From: Palleronia sp. LCG004 | GTDB taxonomy: Bacteria > Pseudomonadota > Alphaproteobacteria > Rhodobacterales > Rhodobacteraceae | Reading direction: 5' to 3' | Assembly (NCBI RefSeq): GCF_032931615.1 | Contig: NZ_CP136759.1 | Span: 1,488,001-1,552,000 of the forward strand | DNA length: 64,000 nt | In this document: one piece after another, positions 1-10,314 of the stretch | Layout of the letters: each line of letters opens with the position of its first letter | Numbering within the stretch: the stretch's first letter is position 1 | Position numbers and translations under genes: made by a program | The notes under the pieces: generated by a model | Seen by the model: only the letters and a program-made list of their open reading frames with translations | What the model was told of the DNA's origin: nothing | Database searches by the model: none

Positions 1-663
1 GTGGGCCGCACCCTGATCGAGATCTATTCGGGGGCCGAGTTCAAGGACCACGTCCGCGGCACGCCGCTCTCGGGTCCGGGGCTCGAACCGCTGCAGGCCG
101 CCCGCGCGGCGGGCCGGCCGGTCGTCCTCGTGACCGCGCATCTGGGCAATTTCGACGCCCTGCGCGCCACGCTCATCACCGAAGGCTACGATCTGGGCGC
201 GCTCTACCGCCCGATGCGGAACAAGGCCTTCAACACCCATTACGTCGGTGCCCTCGCCTCGATCGGCGAGCCGCTCTTCCCGTCGAACCGCAAGGGCGTG
301 ACCGGCTTCGTCCGGCATCTCGCGGATGGCGGCATCATCGGCATTCTCACGGACGTCTATTCCTCCAAGGGCGCGGACGTCACCTTCTTCGGGCAATCCG
401 CACCGACGGCAATCTCGGCCTGCGACTGGGCCGTCAAGTACGACGCGCTCGTCGTGCCCTGCTACGGCATCCGCCGCCCCGGCGGCCTCGATTTCGACAT
501 AAGACTGGAAGAGCCGATCCCGCTCGGCGACCCGGTCGAGATGACGCAGGCGATCAACGACAATCTCGAAACGCTGGTCCGCGCGCATATGGATCAGTGG
601 TTCTGGATCCACCGCCGCTGGAAACCCTGGCGCAAGCGCAAGGGCGCGCCCCGCCCGGCCTGA
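1..663 (+). CDS. Lysophospholipid acyltransferase, LpxL/HtrB family (5' truncated by window edge)
   Basis: C-terminal part of a lauroyl/myristoyl acyltransferase-type enzyme, the inner-membrane family that adds secondary acyl chains to lipid A or related lipids. The frame is open to the left edge, and the 220 residues visible are short of the roughly 290 usual for the family, so the true start and the N-terminal membrane anchor are outside the window; the GTG at base 1 is probably an internal codon. The catalytic HX4D motif is seen as HLGNFD (residues 47-52), followed by the conserved LYRPM and FPSNRKG blocks, and the tail is basic (WIHRRWK). Which lipid is the acceptor cannot be decided from sequence. 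It converges on the DUF1223 gene with a 3-base gap. Confidence 0.88.
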   Translation: MGRTLIEIYSGAEFKDHVRGTPLSGPGLEPLQAARAAGRPVVLVTAHLGNFDALRATLITEGYDLGALYRPMRNKAFNTHYVGALASIGEPLFPSNRKGVTGFVRHLADGGIIGILTDVYSSKGADVTFFGQSAPTAISACDWAVKYDALVVPCYGIRRPGGLDFDIRLEEPIPLGDPVEMTQAINDNLETLVRAHMDQWFWIHRRWKPWRKRKGAPRPA

Positions 664-666
664 GGG

Positions 667-1371
667 TCACTCCACCCGCGCGGTCGCGACGATCTCCCCG
701 TGATCGGGGCGTTGCAGGATGATCGCCGTCTCGCCCTCGCCCTCGCCCAGCGCGACCTCGATGTCGAGGCTCTCCTCGCCGCTCCAGCTTCCCAGCACGC
801 GCCATTCCGACACGATGTTGGCATAGGCGAAGGTATGCCCGGCATTCTCGCCGCGATCGATCTCGACCACGCGTTCGGGGACATAGCGGACGAGCTGCAC
901 GACGACCGGCCCCTCGACGTTGTCCGACGGCTCGGCCCGGACCCGGAGATCGCCGTCGCTCCGCACCACGTCGAGCGGGATGAGATCGGGACGCGCCCTG
1001 TGCTTCTGGACGAGCTCCATCACCTGGATGGGCTTGTAGCCCACCACGTGATCGACGCCCTCGATCACCATCTGGGGGGTATAGATCGACCGTTGCCCCG
1101 CCGCGCGGGCATATCCCTTCTGACGCCGGGTATAGGCCGGATCGGCGAATTCGTCCGCCCAGCCGATGTAATCCCAGTAATCGACATGAAGCGCGAGCGG
1201 CAGAACGTCGTCATGCTCGGCGAAACGCCGTACCAGCTCGTCGGCGGGCGGACAGGCCGAACATCCCTGCGAGGTGAAGAGCTCGATCACCACCGGCTGA
1301 TCGCCCGCTTGCGCCACCGCGGCAGGCAGACAGAGCGACAGCAGCAGGGATGATAGGGTCGGGAATCGCAT
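667..1371 (-). CDS. DUF1223 domain protein, periplasmic thioredoxin-like
   Basis: A 234-residue protein with a signal peptide (hydrophobic core residues 6-20, Ala-x-Ala-like end near 22) followed by a DUF1223 domain, a thioredoxin-fold family of unknown function that is common in alphaproteobacteria. The family signature VVIELFTSQGCSACPPAD is visible with a CxxC at Cys37/Cys40. The start was set at the ATG ending at base 1371 because it puts the signal peptide at the very N-terminus; an ATG seven codons upstream would add an unneeded leader. The gene is divergent from acnA. A redox role in the periplasm is inferred from the fold and the CxxC only. Confidence 0.85.
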   Translation of the reverse strand: MRFPTLSSLLLSLCLPAAVAQAGDQPVVIELFTSQGCSACPPADELVRRFAEHDDVLPLALHVDYWDYIGWADEFADPAYTRRQKGYARAAGQRSIYTPQMVIEGVDHVVGYKPIQVMELVQKHRARPDLIPLDVVRSDGDLRVRAEPSDNVEGPVVVQLVRYVPERVVEIDRGENAGHTFAYANIVSEWRVLGSWSGEESLDIEVALGEGEGETAIILQRPDHGEIVATARVE

Positions 1372-1490
1372 GACCGCTCCGTCTCGTTTCACGTCTCGTA
1401 GCTAGCCGCCGGAACCCGGACCCGCCAATCAAGGTTTTGAGACCGAGGGACGCCGGGCACTTTCTGCATACAGCCGCATACAGCGTTTCG

Positions 1491-1519
1491 TTGACAGCCG
1501 ATCATGCCGGGCCTATTCC
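1491..1519 (+). promoter_or_regulatory. Putative sigma-70 type promoter of acnA
   Basis: A perfect -35 hexamer TTGACA (1491-1496) is separated by 17 bases from TATTCC (1514-1519), a weak but acceptable -10. Transcription would start near 1526 and give a leader of about 55 bases before the acnA start. No other good hexamer pair is seen between the divergent DUF1223 and acnA genes. Confidence 0.55.
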
Positions 1520-1581
1520 CCGATCGCAAGGCCGCGAGGCCATCACCCGCCCGCCGAAACAGCAATTCCAAGGAGATCCCA

Positions 1582-4386
<2,805 letters not shown>

Positions 4387-4472
4387 TCCGGCACCGTCCG
4401 GCAGGGTGCCCGCCACCCTGCCGGTCCGGTCCCTCGCCGGGCCGAAGGCCGCAAGGTCAGACCGAGCAAAAG

Positions 4473-4507
4473 AAAAAGGCCCGCCAGTTCAGGCGGGCCT
4501 TTTTTGT
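4473..4507. terminator. Bidirectional rho-independent terminator between acnA and the VPLPA-CTERM gene
   Basis: A perfect stem AAAAAGGCCCGCC / GGCGGGCCTTTTT closes a 6-base loop (4486-4491). A T run follows the stem on the plus strand (4500-4505), and the A-rich left flank gives TTTTTCTTTT when read on the minus strand. It can therefore stop both acnA and the convergent gene starting at 5196. Confidence 0.85.
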
Positions 4508-4641
4508 CTTTGACGTTCTGCTGTCACGCGCTCGCGAATCATCCGTTCGGAGGATGCGAGCGCCGGGAGCGTCACGATCTCGGGATCGCCAGACCACCGT
4601 GCCCGAGGCCGCCTCGCGACGACCTCACAGACGCGCCTGGG

Positions 4642-5196
4642 TCAGCCCCGCTTGCGACGGCGCAGCGCGCCCAGGGCACCCAGACCGCCCAGCAGCAGGA
4701 AACCGGCGGCAGGCACCGGAACGGCCGCGACCTCGAAGCTCAGATTGTCGACGCGACCGGTTCCGTTCGCGGCATTCTGGAACGTGAACGACGTGATGTT
4801 GTCGAAGTCGTTCGTCGTGGCCTGCGACATCGTGTTGCCGTTGTAGATCTCGGTCAACGTCTGGGTCAGACCGCCACCCGAAATACGGATGTCACCGCGG
4901 TTGCCGGGCGCGTTGAACAGGAAACCCGTGACGTCGAACGCCGCGCCGTCGCCGAACATCACCGTGATGATCTCGTCGTTGTTGAACTGCAGGCACTTCG
5001 AATTGGGCGTGCCGGTGGGGCAGTTGCTGGCGAGCGAAACACCGCCGCGGCTGCTGCTCGTGAAGGTGAAGCCCTTCTCGGAATAGGAGCCACCCGACAG
5101 CACGCCGCTGTCGAAGTCGATATCGACGGTGGCAGCGGCTGCCATGCCGGCGGAAAATGCGAGTGCGGCAAAGGAGCCGAGAATTGCCTTCTTCAT
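4642..5196 (-). CDS. VPLPA-CTERM sorting domain-containing secreted protein
   Basis: A 184-residue exported protein. It has a signal peptide (MKKAILGSFAALAFSAG, cleavage expected near the AAAA at 20-23), a beta-rich middle with no recognised enzyme motif, and a C-terminal sorting tripartite signal: VPVPAAG at about 159-165, a hydrophobic Gly/Leu-rich helix, then RRRKRG. Proteins with this VPLPA-type PEP-CTERM signal are processed by an exosortase and placed on or beyond the cell surface; no exosortase gene is present in this window. The gene stands alone between the acnA terminator and about 290 bases of AT-richer non-coding DNA. Two Cys in the middle (NCPTGTPNSKC) may form a disulphide. The ligand or role is unknown. 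Confidence 0.85.
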   Translation of the reverse strand: MKKAILGSFAALAFSAGMAAAATVDIDFDSGVLSGGSYSEKGFTFTSSSRGGVSLASNCPTGTPNSKCLQFNNDEIITVMFGDGAAFDVTGFLFNAPGNRGDIRISGGGLTQTLTEIYNGNTMSQATTNDFDNITSFTFQNAANGTGRVDNLSFEVAAVPVPAAGFLLLGGLGALGALRRRKRG

Positions 5197-5473
5197 TACG
5201 AAGCCGTCCTTTCAAATGGAACGATTTTCAGTATCGCCACGTCATGACGGCTTATGAACATTCGGTAAACAGCAGATCCGGAAACAATCGACACTCGTTG
5301 TTCCTGTGTTATTATTCAGCAATATGAACAACTTGCGGAGACCCGCACCGTACCTCGATCGGCACGGCCAAACGTGAATTCCGGTCAGGTTGACACATTC
5401 GAAAACCACTCGCCTAAGGGTTGCGAATCATTTCGCGCATAGCGCGACAAGGCCCGCCGGATCACGCCAGAAA

Positions 5474-5506
5474 GGCGACCGTTCCGGCCGCTATTTCCCG
5501 GTCGCC
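5474..5506 (-). terminator. Possible terminator at the end of the ccm operon
   Basis: GGCGACCG and CGGTCGCC form an 8-bp inverted repeat with a 17-base loop that overlaps the ccmG stop codon; on the minus strand it is followed by TTTCT, which is a weak T tract. The DNA from here to the VPLPA-CTERM start (about 5197-5473) holds no supportable gene. Confidence 0.3.
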
Positions 5507-6030
5507 TCGGCGATGGCGGGCCGGATCTGCGCCTCCAGCACCCGTTCGGTGATCGGACCCGCAAAGCGCAGCAGGACCCGGCCGTCGCCGTCGATCACGA
5601 ATGTCTCGGGCACGCCGTAGACACCCCAGTCGCGGGCGATCCGCCCGTCCGCATCGGCCCCGACCCGCGCATAGGGATCGCCCAGATCCTGCAGGAACGC
5701 CGCCGCCTTGTCAGACGTGTCCTTGTAGTTCACGCCGTAGATCGCGACGCCCTCGCCGGCCAGCAGCTCCAGGTTCGGATGCTCCACCCGGCAGGGCGCG
5801 CACCAGCTCGCCCAAAAATTCACGAGCTTCACGCCCTCACCCTCAAGCGCGCCGCGATCGAACCCCTCGAAGCCTGCAAAGGGCGTGGCCTCGATCGCGG
5901 GCGCGTCGCGCCCCTCGAAGGTCGAGGGCAGCGCGTCGGGATCCTCGCGCTGCATGCCCGCGAAGAACAGGCCGGCAAGTGCGGCAAACACCCCCGCGGG
6001 CAGCAGGGCCAGGATCGGAAGTCTAGCCAT
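5491..6030 (-). CDS. ccmG: Thiol:disulfide interchange protein CcmG/DsbE
   Basis: Membrane-anchored periplasmic thioredoxin that keeps the haem-binding Cys pair of apocytochrome c reduced during cytochrome c maturation. It is 179 residues, usual for the family, with one N-terminal transmembrane anchor (residues 4-25) and the active site WCAPC at Cys77/Cys80. The conserved cis-Pro region GVPETFVID follows. It is the last gene of ccmA-B-C-D-G and its start overlaps the ccmD end by 8 bases. ccmE, ccmF and ccmH are not in the window. Confidence 0.95.
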   Translation of the reverse strand: MARLPILALLPAGVFAALAGLFFAGMQREDPDALPSTFEGRDAPAIEATPFAGFEGFDRGALEGEGVKLVNFWASWCAPCRVEHPNLELLAGEGVAIYGVNYKDTSDKAAAFLQDLGDPYARVGADADGRIARDWGVYGVPETFVIDGDGRVLLRFAGPITERVLEAQIRPAIAEATGK

Positions 6031-6175
6031 GCCTGCGCTCCTCCGCGGCCTTCAGCGCGCGCTTGACGCGTGCCCCGCGCCAGATCGTCAGCCCGACGAT
6101 GGCGAGGATCAGGATCGCCGTCGCGACATAGGCGGCGGCGACCTCGGTCGCGTAGCGTCCAAGATCGGGCATCAT
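6023..6175 (-). CDS. ccmD: Haem exporter protein CcmD
   Basis: A 50-residue single-span membrane protein, the small subunit that helps the CcmABC complex release holo-CcmE. It was found by position between ccmC and ccmG and by its typical form: a short N-terminus MMPDLGRYA, one hydrophobic helix (about residues 14-34) and a basic tail rich in Arg and Lys. Two in-frame ATG codons sit side by side; the first (ending 6175) makes an ATGA overlap with the ccmC stop, which favours it. The 3' end overlaps ccmG by 8 bases. Confidence 0.88.
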   Translation of the reverse strand: MMPDLGRYATEVAAAYVATAILILAIVGLTIWRGARVKRALKAAEERRHG

Positions 6176-6906
6176 GCCATCCTCTCGCGCAGCCTCAGCG
6201 CATGCAGCCTGCGCGCGCGGATCTCGGTCCGCGCCCGCGCCAGCACCAGCGCCAGGAACAGCAGGACGAACCCCGCCATGGAGACCAGAAGCGGATGATA
6301 GAACACGTCCGCCACGTTCTTCTGCTTGTCGAGGCTCAGCGACGCGCCCTGATGCAGCCCCTGGTTCCAGAAGTTGACCGCATAGCGCGACAGCACCGCA
6401 AAGACCGATCCGACGAGGCAGAGGACCGAGGTCAGGTCCGCGGCCGTGTCCGGATCCTCGATCGCGGCCCAGAGCGCCATGTAGCCGAGGTAGAAGAGGA
6501 AGAGGATCAGGAACGATGTCAGCCGCGGGTCCCAGGCCCACCACGTGCCCCACATCGGCTGGCCCCAGACCGCGCCCGTGAAAAGCGCGATCAGCGTCAT
6601 CGTCACGCCCACCGGGGCCGCCGCGCGCGCGACGAGCGCGCTCACGTGGTGGCGGCGGATCAGCCAGACGAGCGAGGCGACCAGCATCATCAACCAGCCG
6701 TTGATCGCCATCAGGGCCGAGGGCACGTGCAGGTAGATGATCTTGACCGTCGATCCCTGCCGGTAATCGTCTGGCGTGAAGAAGAACCCCCAGACGAGCC
6801 CCACGATCAGGCAGATCGCCGACAGCACCGACAGCACCGGCAGCGCGCGGGCGCTCAGCGACATGAACCGCGCGGGATTGGCGAGGGACCAGAATGACAT
6901 GGACAT
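6172..6906 (-). CDS. ccmC: Haem exporter protein CcmC
   Basis: Inner-membrane haem-handling protein that loads haem onto CcmE. The 244 residues carry six predicted membrane helices, the periplasmic tryptophan-rich motif WGTWWAWDPRLTS (about 119-131) and the two conserved haem-ligand histidines, His60 (YLHVPSA) and His185 (HQG). A second ATG two codons downstream is an equally possible start. It sits between ccmB and ccmD in the ccm operon; 59 bases separate it from ccmB. Confidence 0.95.
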   Translation of the reverse strand: MSMSFWSLANPARFMSLSARALPVLSVLSAICLIVGLVWGFFFTPDDYRQGSTVKIIYLHVPSALMAINGWLMMLVASLVWLIRRHHVSALVARAAAPVGVTMTLIALFTGAVWGQPMWGTWWAWDPRLTSFLILFLFYLGYMALWAAIEDPDTAADLTSVLCLVGSVFAVLSRYAVNFWNQGLHQGASLSLDKQKNVADVFYHPLLVSMAGFVLLFLALVLARARTEIRARRLHALRLRERMA

Positions 6907-6965
6907 CCTCTATCCCCGCGCGCGGGCCGCCTCAAGCGGGCTGGCGGCTTCGTGACGTCGCATCC

Positions 6966-7622
6966 TCATCTGAGGTTCACCCGCAGCGCGGCGGCCGATG
7001 CGAAAGGCAGGAACGCGACGCAACCGAGACTCAGCGCTGCCAGAAGCATGAGCGGCGTGCCGGGGGCCAGCCCCTCCGCCCCGCGCCGCGCGGCATCCGC
7101 CCCGAAGATCAGCGTCGGAACATAGAGCGGCAGCACCAGCAGCGACAGCAGCAGCCCGCCCCGCCTGAGCCCCACGGTCAGCGCCGCGCCGAACGTCCCG
7201 ATGAGGCTGAGCGCGGGCGTGCCCGCCAGAAGCGACAGGCAAAGCCAGAGATGCCCCGGCCACGGCATGCCCAGCAGCACGGCCAGCCCCGGCGCGGCAA
7301 AACTCAGCGGCAGGCCCGTGGTCAGCCAGTGCGCCCCCGCCTTGGCGAGCGCCACCCCCTCCAGCGGGACGGGCGCGGTCGCCAGAAGGTCGAGCGCCCC
7401 GTCCTCCCGGTCGAGGGCGAAGATCCGGTCGAGCGACAGCAGGCAGGCGAGCAGCGCCCCGATCCACAGGATCCCCGGCGCGATGCCCGCGAGCCGTGCC
7501 GTCTCCGGTCCGAGGCCGAACGGGACGAGCATCGTGAGGATCAGGAAGAACGCGAGCCCCAGTCCGAAGCCCCCGCCCGCCCGCACGGCGAGCCGCAGGT
7601 CGCGCGCCAGGATGCGGATCAT
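6966..7622 (-). CDS. ccmB: Haem exporter protein CcmB
   Basis: Membrane subunit of the CcmAB ABC transporter, which uses ATP to release holo-CcmE from CcmC. It is 218 residues, the usual length, with six hydrophobic spans and the conserved cytoplasmic block LDRIFALDREDGALDLL near residues 63-79. Its ATG overlaps the ccmA stop codon (ATGA), indicating translational coupling. Confidence 0.94.
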   Translation of the reverse strand: MIRILARDLRLAVRAGGGFGLGLAFFLILTMLVPFGLGPETARLAGIAPGILWIGALLACLLSLDRIFALDREDGALDLLATAPVPLEGVALAKAGAHWLTTGLPLSFAAPGLAVLLGMPWPGHLWLCLSLLAGTPALSLIGTFGAALTVGLRRGGLLLSLLVLPLYVPTLIFGADAARRGAEGLAPGTPLMLLAALSLGCVAFLPFASAAALRVNLR

Positions 7623-8245
7623 TCGACCGCCCCGTCCGCAAAGACGTCCCCGCGCGGGGCTTCCGCCCTCGCCCGGAATGCCGCTAGATCCAGCGTCGGG
7701 GCCTCGATCCCGAGATCCACGTGGCTCGCCAGCACCGCGATGCCGCCCTGCCCCAGATGCCGCGCCAGCGCCTCGCCGAACCGCGCCACGCTCGCCCGGT
7801 CGAGCGAGACCGTCGGCTCGTCGAGCAGCCAGATCGGCCGGCCCGAGAGGCCCATCCGGGCAAGCCCCAGACGCCGCCGCTGACCGGCCGACAGGTGCTG
7901 CGCCGCGCGGTCGCGCAAGGCACCGAGGTCGAAATCCGCGATCACGCCGTCGATCCCCCCGGCCCCGTAGAGCTCGGCCCAGAAGGACAGGTTCTCGGCC
8001 ACGCTCAGCGTCGCCTTCATGCCGTCGGAATGGGCGCCGTAGGCCACCTGCTGCGGCCCCGGCGCGATCTCGCCTGCGAGGGGCGGTTGCAGCCCCGCAA
8101 GCGTCCTCAGAAGGCTCGTCTTGCCGATGCCGTTATGGCCCGCGAGGATCAGCGCATGGCCCGGCGCGACCTCGAAGGACAGCCCAGAGAGAAGCGGCAT
8201 GCCCCCCCGCGCCACGGCGAGGTCGCGAACGCGAAACCCGCTCAC
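7619..8245 (-). CDS. ccmA: Haem ABC exporter ATP-binding protein CcmA
   Basis: ATPase of the CcmAB transporter. The GTG ending at 8245 was chosen as start: it gives a 208-residue protein of normal length that begins directly with the ABC domain, and it overlaps the stop of the upstream Mth938-like gene by GTGA. The longer open frame upstream is an Arg-rich shadow. Walker A GHNGIGKTS (36-44), signature LSAGQRRRLGLAR and Walker B IWLLDEPT are all present. In Rhodobacteraceae this gene commonly follows secD-secF-Mth938 as here. Confidence 0.94.
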   Translation of the reverse strand: MSGFRVRDLAVARGGMPLLSGLSFEVAPGHALILAGHNGIGKTSLLRTLAGLQPPLAGEIAPGPQQVAYGAHSDGMKATLSVAENLSFWAELYGAGGIDGVIADFDLGALRDRAAQHLSAGQRRRLGLARMGLSGRPIWLLDEPTVSLDRASVARFGEALARHLGQGGIAVLASHVDLGIEAPTLDLAAFRARAEAPRGDVFADGAVE

Positions 8246-8598
8246 CCGACGGGCAGGAGCGCGGCACCGATGCGCCGGCCTTCGCTGAGAAGCACGTTGT
8301 AGGTGCGGCAGGCGGCGGGCGAGGCCATGACCTCGACCCCGAGCCCCGCCTCTTCGAGCGCATCGCGGAAGGCGGCGGGCGCATGGGCGATCTCGGCCCC
8401 CGTGCCCACGAAGATCACGTCGATCCGGTCGCGCGCGTTCAGCAGCGTCTCGAGATCCTCCCAGCCGCCCCATTGCCTGACCTCGCCCGGCAGCACGGCG
8501 AGCGCACCTTCATGCGCCACCCCGCCGATCCGGAAAAAGCCGGGGCCGTAGCCGTCGATCGGGCGGTCGCCCTCGAAGGGCATCTCGTTGAGTTCCAT
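8242..8598 (-). CDS. Mth938-like domain-containing protein (DUF498)
   Basis: A 118-residue soluble protein of the Mth938/NDUFAF3-like fold, whose eukaryotic member is a complex I assembly factor; bacterial function is unproven. The family core VIFVGTGAEIAHAPAAFRDAL (in parts around residues 60-82) is clear. It is coupled to ccmA by a GTGA overlap and lies downstream of secDF with a TauE/SafE gene between, whereas in many relatives it directly follows secF. Confidence 0.85.
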   Translation of the reverse strand: MELNEMPFEGDRPIDGYGPGFFRIGGVAHEGALAVLPGEVRQWGGWEDLETLLNARDRIDVIFVGTGAEIAHAPAAFRDALEEAGLGVEVMASPAACRTYNVLLSEGRRIGAALLPVG

Positions 8599-8623
8599 GG
8601 GCGCCTCTCTTTCCGTCCCGAAG

Positions 8624-9343
8624 CTAATCCCAGAGCGGCAGTCCCGCCACCCCCGCAGCCCCGATTATGACGAAGGCCGCCGCGCGATAGAGCCCGGTGC
8701 GCGCCGGCGTGAAGAGCCTCTGCCCGATCCAGGCCGAGATCGCGTAGACGGGGATGAGCGCGAGGCCCGTCAGTATCGTCTCGCGCCCGATGCTCCCCGA
8801 CCAGAAGAGCAGCGGCGCGAGCGCCATGCTCGACAGCGTGAGGACGGTGATCGTGTTGGCCCGGCTGCGCTCCGCCCCGTCGGGCCCGGCGAGTTGGAAG
8901 AGGACGAGCGGCGGCCCGTTCAGGCCCGTCGCCCCGCCGAAGAGCCCGACCAGGCCCCCCACCGATCCCCACGTCCCCCGACCGGGGGCCCATTCGACCC
9001 GAAGCCCCGCCAGAAGCGCCGCGAGCGTGCCCAGCACGACGAGGGACATGATCCACCGGATCGCCACCGGATCGACCACCGACAGAAGCGCCACCCCGAG
9101 CGGCAGCCCCAGGAACGACGTCCCGAGCATCCAGAGGCAGGCCCGCCGGTCGGCGCGCCGGATCGCGCCCGGCAGCACCGTCGGCACCGATCCGACCGCC
9201 GCCACCGCCAGAAGGCCGATCGCTGCGGCCGGCCCCACGATCTGCGCGAAGAGCGGCACCGCGATCAGCGCCGCGCCGAACCCCGCGAAGCCGTAGACGC
9301 CCGCCGCGAGGACGGTGATCGCGGCCAGCGCCAGGAATTCCAT
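8624..9343 (-). CDS. Sulfite exporter TauE/SafE family membrane protein
   Basis: A 239-residue polytopic membrane protein with about eight hydrophobic segments in two repeats, each with the family's glycine-rich motif (AGVYGFAGFGAAL near 14-26 and GLVGLFGGATGLNGPPL near 130-146). Members export sulfite or sulfonate-derived anions or take up small anions; the substrate here is not predictable. It starts 1 base after the secF stop, so it is probably part of the yajC-secD-secF transcript. Its place between secF and the Mth938-like gene looks like an insertion into a conserved gene order. Confidence 0.86.
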   Translation of the reverse strand: MEFLALAAITVLAAGVYGFAGFGAALIAVPLFAQIVGPAAAIGLLAVAAVGSVPTVLPGAIRRADRRACLWMLGTSFLGLPLGVALLSVVDPVAIRWIMSLVVLGTLAALLAGLRVEWAPGRGTWGSVGGLVGLFGGATGLNGPPLVLFQLAGPDGAERSRANTITVLTLSSMALAPLLFWSGSIGRETILTGLALIPVYAISAWIGQRLFTPARTGLYRAAAFVIIGAAGVAGLPLWD

Positions 9344-9344
9344 C

Positions 9345-10313
9345 TCAGCTGTCTATGTTGGCGAACTGGTTGCCTTCGGTCTTGTCGGGCTTCGACCAGT
9401 CGCGCTTGACCCCGAGGAAGAGGACGACGTTCTTCGCCACGAAGACCGACGAATAGGTCCCGACCACGATGCCCCAGGTGATCGCGAAGACAAAGCCGCG
9501 GATCACGTCACCGCCCAGCACCAGGAGCGCCACGAGCGCGATGAGCGTGGTGCCCGAGGTCATGATCGTCCGGCTCAGCGTCTCGTTCACGCTGATGTTC
9601 ATCACTTCCCTCAGCGGGCGCTGCTTCCACTTGATGAGGTTCTCGCGCAGGCGGTCGAAGATCACGACCGTGTCGTTGATCGAATAGCCGATGATCGTCA
9701 GGATCGCGGCGATCGTCGCCAGGTCGAACCGGATCTGCAAAAGCGAGAATATCCCGATCGTCAGGATCACGTCGTGAAAGAGCGCGACCACGGCCCCGAC
9801 CGAGAACTGCCATTCGAATCGCAGCCAGATATAGACGAGGATCGCGCCCAGCGACGCCGCCACGGCAAGGATCGCCGTCTGGATCAGCTCGCCCGACACT
9901 TTCGGGCCGACCGATTCGACCGAGGGGAAGGTGATCGACGGATCGACCTCCTGCAGCGCGGCCTCGACGGCGGCGATGGTCTCGGGCGTCACGCTCTCGG
10001 CACCGTCCTGCGCCGAGATCCGCACCATGGCGACGTTGCGATCCTCTCCGAAGCTCGTGTCGAAGACCTCGCTGATCGTGACGTCGCCGAGGCCGAGCGG
10101 CTCCATCGCGGCACGGTAGGCACCGACGTCGACGGCCTGTTCCGACTGGGTGCGGATCGTGGTCCCGCCCTGGAAGTCGATCCCGAAATTGAGGCCCATG
10201 AACGCCCAGACGACGAGCGACAGCACCATGGCCACGCAGGACGCCCCGAAGGTCGCGCCCGCGTATTTGAAGAAATCGTAGTTGGTATCGTCGGCAACGA
10301 ATCGCAGAAGCAT
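9345..10313 (-). CDS. secF: Protein translocase subunit SecF
   Basis: Accessory subunit of the Sec translocon that, with SecD, uses the proton gradient to pull proteins to the periplasm. The 322 residues show six membrane helices, the diagnostic GIDFQGGT motif (about 44-51) after the first helix and the D-rich GYSINDTVVIFDRLRENL block in the second half. It follows secD with only 1 base between stop and start. Confidence 0.96.
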   Translation of the reverse strand: MLLRFVADDTNYDFFKYAGATFGASCVAMVLSLVVWAFMGLNFGIDFQGGTTIRTQSEQAVDVGAYRAAMEPLGLGDVTISEVFDTSFGEDRNVAMVRISAQDGAESVTPETIAAVEAALQEVDPSITFPSVESVGPKVSGELIQTAILAVAASLGAILVYIWLRFEWQFSVGAVVALFHDVILTIGIFSLLQIRFDLATIAAILTIIGYSINDTVVIFDRLRENLIKWKQRPLREVMNISVNETLSRTIMTSGTTLIALVALLVLGGDVIRGFVFAITWGIVVGTYSSVFVAKNVVLFLGVKRDWSKPDKTEGNQFANIDS

Positions 10314-10314
10314 C

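Noticed and set aside
4529..4562. Imperfect hairpin CGCTCGC...GCGAGCG downstream of the VPLPA-CTERM gene
   Set aside because: Interrupted stem with no T run; the adjacent bidirectional terminator explains termination.
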